The position numbers and the translations under genes were made by a program. The notes under the pieces were generated by a model. The model was not told the DNA's origin. It saw nothing but the letters and a program-made list of their open reading frames with translations, and ran no database searches. Below, piece by piece: positions 60,948 to 64,000 of a stretch of 64,000 bases of DNA. The first letter of the stretch is position 1, and each line of letters opens with the position of its first letter. The stretch comes from Collimonas sp. OK307 (GTDB taxonomy: Bacteria > Pseudomonadota > Gammaproteobacteria > Burkholderiales > Burkholderiaceae_D), in the NCBI RefSeq assembly GCF_900113705.1, contig NZ_FOQI01000019.1, forward strand, positions 1 through 64,000. Reading direction: 5' to 3'.

Positions 60948-61775
60948 TCAGGCTTCGCGCAGCAGTTCGTTGATGCCGGTCTTGGCGCGGGTCTTGGCAT
61001 CGACGCGCTTGACGATGACTGCGCAATACAAGCTGTATTTGCCGTCGGCCGAAGGCAAGCTGCCGGAAACCACCACCGAACCCGAAGGGATGCGGCCGTA
61101 AGTAACTTCACCGGTAGCACGGTCGTAAATCTTGGTCGACTGGCCGATGTAGACGCCCATCGAAATCACCGAGTTTTCTTCAACGATCACGCCTTCGACG
61201 ATTTCCGAACGGGCGCCGATGAAGCAATTGTCTTCGATGATGGTCGGGTTGGCCTGCATTGGCTCCAGTACGCCGCCGATGCCGACGCCGCCGGACAAGT
61301 GAACGTTCTTGCCGATCTGTGCGCAGGAACCGACAGTGGCCCAGGTATCGACCATGGTGCCTTCATCGACATACGCGCCGATGTTGACGTAGGACGGCAT
61401 CAGGACCACGTTCTTGCCGATGAAGCTGCCGTGACGGGCAACTGCCGGCGGCACCACGCGGAAACCGCCCTTGGCGAAATCTTCTGCGGTGTAGTTGGCG
61501 AACTTGGTCGGCACTTTGTCGTAGAACTGCATGTTGTCGCCGGCCGGCATAGGCAGGTTGTCTTCCAGGCGGAACGACAGCAGCACGGCCTTCTTGATCC
61601 ATTGATTGACGACCCAGTTGCCGTCGATTTTTTCGGCGACGCGCAAGGTGCCCTGGTTCAGTTCGGCGATGACCTTGGCGACCGCTTCACGGACATCGGC
61701 CGGTGCGGTCTTAGGTGAGAATTCGGTACGCTGTTCCCAGGCCTGGTCGATAAATGCTTGCAGAGATTGAGTCAT
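60948..61775 (-). CDS. dapD: Tetrahydrodipicolinate N-succinyltransferase
   Basis: The 275-residue protein contains left-handed beta-helix hexapeptide repeats ([26 protein letters not shown]) and the DapD N-terminal helical region. It transfers succinyl from succinyl-CoA to tetrahydrodipicolinate in the lysine/diaminopimelate pathway. Its stop is followed by a hairpin and then pilU; dapC lies 97 bp upstream. Confidence 0.95.
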   Translation of the reverse strand: MTQSLQAFIDQAWEQRTEFSPKTAPADVREAVAKVIAELNQGTLRVAEKIDGNWVVNQWIKKAVLLSFRLEDNLPMPAGDNMQFYDKVPTKFANYTAEDFAKGGFRVVPPAVARHGSFIGKNVVLMPSYVNIGAYVDEGTMVDTWATVGSCAQIGKNVHLSGGVGIGGVLEPMQANPTIIEDNCFIGARSEIVEGVIVEENSVISMGVYIGQSTKIYDRATGEVTYGRIPSGSVVVSGSLPSADGKYSLYCAVIVKRVDAKTRAKTGINELLREA

Positions 61776-61872
61776 GATGGTTCGCTGATTAAAAGTTTAA
61801 AAACGTGAATTTCATCATGACGACGATGAAAATACTTCGTCATGATGCAATAAGTAAGATCAGGGCGTAGCT

Positions 61873-63075
61873 CTATAGGCCGCGGCAGAAAGCGGCGATT
61901 CGCTGCGCTGCTTCGAGGCATTCTTCCACCTCCGCCACCAGCGCCATGCGGATGCGTTGCCGGCCCGGGTTGCTGCCATGGGCGTCGCGCGCCAGATAGC
62001 TGCCAGGTAATACCGTTACATTATATTCGGCATACAGCCGCTTGGCGAAGTCGGTATCAGAGATGTTTGCCAGTTTGTCTACTTTCGCCCATAGATAAAA
62101 GCCGGCGTCGGGCAACGCTACATCCAGTACAGTTTGCAGCACCGGCGTGACTTGTTGGAATTTAGCCATGTATTTGGCGCGGTTTTCGACGACGTGGGTT
62201 TCGTCGTTCCAGGCGGCGACCGAAGCCGCTTGCACTGGCGGGCTCATGGCGCCGCCGTGATAGGTACGATACAGCAGGAATTTCTTCAAAATGGCGGCAT
62301 CGCCGGCCACAAAACCTGAGCGCATGCCGGGCACATTGGAGCGCTTCGACAAGCTGGAAAAAGCGATCAGGCGTGGATAGCTGGTACGCCCCAGTATGTT
62401 GGCGGCTTGCAGACCGCCTAATGGCGCTTCTGGCTTGAAATAAATCTCGGAATAGCATTCATCGGCCGCAATCACGAAACCGTGACGATCCGACAGTGCA
62501 AACAATTCTTTCCAGTCTTCCAGCGACAATACGGCGCCGGTCGGATTGCCGGGCGAGCACAGGTACAGCAGCTTGACGCGCGGCCAGACATCGTCCGGCA
62601 CGCTGCGGTAATCCGGGGCGAAGTTACGGGCAGGGTCGGAGTTGACGAAATACGGCTGGGCGCCCGACAGATAGGCAGCGCCTTCGTAAATTTGGTAAAA
62701 CGGATTGGGGCACATCACCAGTGCATCTGCCTGGCTCGGATCGACTACCGTCTGCGCCAGCGCAAACAACGCTTCGCGCGAACCGTTGACCGGCAGGATC
62801 TGGGTCGCCGGATCGAGCGGCGGCAAACCGTAGCGTCGCTCCAGCCAGCCGGCGATCGCGGCCCGCAATGGTTCCGCGCCGATGGTGCTGGGATAGCTGG
62901 CCAGGCCGTTCAGATTGTCGCTCAGCGCTTGCTGGATAAACTTTGGAGTCGGATGCTTAGGCTCGCCGATTCCAAGGCTGATCGGCTTGTATGCCGGGTT
63001 GGGCGTGACGTCTGCGAATAACACGCGCAGTTTTTCAAACGGATACGGCTGCAGCCGGTCTAGTAATGGATTCAC
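61873..63075 (-). CDS. dapC: Succinyldiaminopimelate transaminase
   Basis: The 400-residue class I/II aminotransferase has SLGIGEPKHPTP, CSPGNPTGAVLSLEDW and the PLP-lysine region AFSSLSKRSNVPGMRSGF. It makes the amino donor step before dapE, consistent with the dapC-dapD-dapE set here. I chose GTG 63075 because the product then begins VNPLLDRLQPYPFEKLR, as in close homologues; the longer in-frame start adds a non-conserved stretch. The ribosome-binding site is weak. Confidence 0.9.
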   Translation of the reverse strand: MNPLLDRLQPYPFEKLRVLFADVTPNPAYKPISLGIGEPKHPTPKFIQQALSDNLNGLASYPSTIGAEPLRAAIAGWLERRYGLPPLDPATQILPVNGSREALFALAQTVVDPSQADALVMCPNPFYQIYEGAAYLSGAQPYFVNSDPARNFAPDYRSVPDDVWPRVKLLYLCSPGNPTGAVLSLEDWKELFALSDRHGFVIAADECYSEIYFKPEAPLGGLQAANILGRTSYPRLIAFSSLSKRSNVPGMRSGFVAGDAAILKKFLLYRTYHGGAMSPPVQAASVAAWNDETHVVENRAKYMAKFQQVTPVLQTVLDVALPDAGFYLWAKVDKLANISDTDFAKRLYAEYNVTVLPGSYLARDAHGSNPGRQRIRMALVAEVEECLEAAQRIAAFCRGL

Positions 63076-63470
63076 GTGGTCAATTGTTGATGATGAATGA
63101 ATAACAAAATGAAATAAGGAAAAGCGGCTATAAGTCACGCAAAATGTGACTTATTGCCTGAGCTGCTCTGTTTGCATTATATACAGAAGCGGGACTTTGA
63201 TTGCCGCCGTTGCCCGGTTTTGAGAGTGAGTGAGAGCGAAAAACGCCGATTCGATCTGATTTTTTCAGCTTTCCATTGTCTTCTTGAACTTTTTTGATGC
63301 TTTGGTCCCAAACCTGAGGTCAATCTTTCCCGCTCGTAGCAGTCATCAGATCGTATATATGGCAGGACGGAATGTTATGATGTCGACCTCCTGCGAGGTT
63401 TTTCCTCGTTTTTATAGTGTTAAGTGTGACGGCCGCTTTTTCGCCGACTTTGATAAGAATTGTCGATAAC

Positions 63471-64000
63471 GTGCGTTTAACCTCCATTAAATTATCAGGA
63501 TTCAAGTCTTTCGTTGATCCCACCAATTTCCAGGTCCCCGGCCAGCTGGTCGGCGTGGTCGGGCCAAATGGTTGCGGCAAGTCCAACATCATCGACGCTG
63601 TGCGCTGGGTTTTGGGGGAGTCCAAGGCTTCCGAGTTGCGCGGCGAATCGATGCAGGACGTCATTTTCAACGGCTCTTCACATCGCAAGCCGGCCGGCCG
63701 TTCATCGGTTGAGCTGGTATTCGACAACGGTCTGGGCAAAGCGGCCGGGCAGTGGAGCCAGTATGCTGAAATCGCCGTCAAGCGCACTTTGACGCGCGAC
63801 GGCACGTCGACGTATTACATCAACAACCAGGCGGTGCGGCGGCGCGACATCCAGGATATTTTCATGGGCACCGGCCTTGGCCCGCGCGCATACGCGATCA
63901 TCGGCCAGGGCATGATTTCGCGCATCATCGAAGCGCGTCCCGAAGAACTGCGGGTTTTCCTGGAAGAGGCCGCCGGTGTTTCCAAGTACAAGGAACGCCG
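63471..64000 (+). CDS. smc: Chromosome segregation ATPase SMC, N-terminal part (cut by window edge)
   Basis: The first 176 codons encode the SMC head: [13 protein letters not shown], Walker [22 protein letters not shown], and [18 protein letters not shown] with the start of the coiled-coil region. SMC holds chromosomal DNA in loops and helps segregation. A GTG start is chosen, giving [14 protein letters not shown]. The gene continues past the window. The 395 bp between dapC and smc hold no feature I can support beyond possible promoters. Confidence 0.94.
   Translation, partial: MRLTSIKLSGFKSFVDPTNFQVPGQLVGVVGPNGCGKSNIIDAVRWVLGESKASELRGESMQDVIFNGSSHRKPAGRSSVELVFDNGLGKAAGQWSQYAEIAVKRTLTRDGTSTYYINNQAVRRRDIQDIFMGTGLGPRAYAIIGQGMISRIIEARPEELRVFLEEAAGVSKYKER

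Overview
The window reads as a chromosomal segment of a betaproteobacterium, most likely an Oxalobacteraceae (Collimonas/Herminiimonas-like) member of the Burkholderiales. This rests on recognisable gene families and gene order (dapC-dapD-pilU-arsC-dapE-prmB next to smc, MocR/DUF2917 pairs, Anr/Fnr-type oxygen regulators), on moderately GC-rich coding sequence, and on the absence of phage or IS elements. I could not run a search, so the genus is an inference.

Layout. 0-3 kb: a ChaC-like gamma-glutamylcyclotransferase and a divergent DUF2917/MocR pair. 3-9.8 kb: a D-amino-acid catabolic cluster. A deaminase and PfkB kinase operon faces an RpiR regulator, D-aminoacylase, RidA and GntP-type permease operon, and a 17-bp palindrome lies between them. 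10-11.9 kb: a DUF2167 protein and an M50 membrane protease. 11.9-24.4 kb: anaerobic haem synthesis (hemN) and a complete cbb3 oxidase locus (safE-like, ccoI, ccoS, ccoNOQP, ccoG, ccoH), followed by an Fnr-type regulator and a fatty-acid desaturase.

24.5-47.5 kb: a dense low-oxygen/energy-stress island. It holds three universal stress proteins, a DUF4010 membrane protein, an MFS carrier, a K+ channel, and a coupled beta-CASP nuclease / AMP-phosphorylase-like / PRPP-synthetase-like operon. It also holds a degenerate acyl-CoA synthetase-GNAT protein, a second Fnr, a BON protein, a TraR/DksA protein, an AMP-forming acyl-CoA synthetase, MaoC-phosphotransacetylase plus acetate kinase, an alcohol dehydrogenase and a phasin. 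Inside it sits a putative extracellular electron-uptake operon: a Cyc2-like fused cytochrome-porin, a dihaem cytochrome c4 lipoprotein and a HiPIP.

47.9-50 kb: an Nramp-like and a VIT/CCC1-like metal transporter. 50-52.3 kb: ppk1 behind a Pho box. 52.3-64 kb: amino-acid ABC transporter parts and housekeeping genes (DUF2520, ABC-F, prmB, dapE, arsC-like, pilU, dapD, dapC and the start of smc).

The unifying signal is regulatory. Between 11.9 and 47.8 kb I count seven perfect TTGAT-N4-ATCAA Fnr/Anr boxes and three one-mismatch versions. Several lie exactly 41.5 bp upstream of the start point implied by a TAnnnT -10 element, the class II activation geometry. Both Fnr paralogues keep all four cluster cysteines and the ESISR recognition helix. 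The genes together suggest a coordinated micro-oxic programme: high-affinity respiration, substrate-level ATP from acetyl-CoA, RNA/nucleotide turnover, stress proteins, and possibly electrons drawn from extracellular Fe(II) into the cbb3 oxidase.
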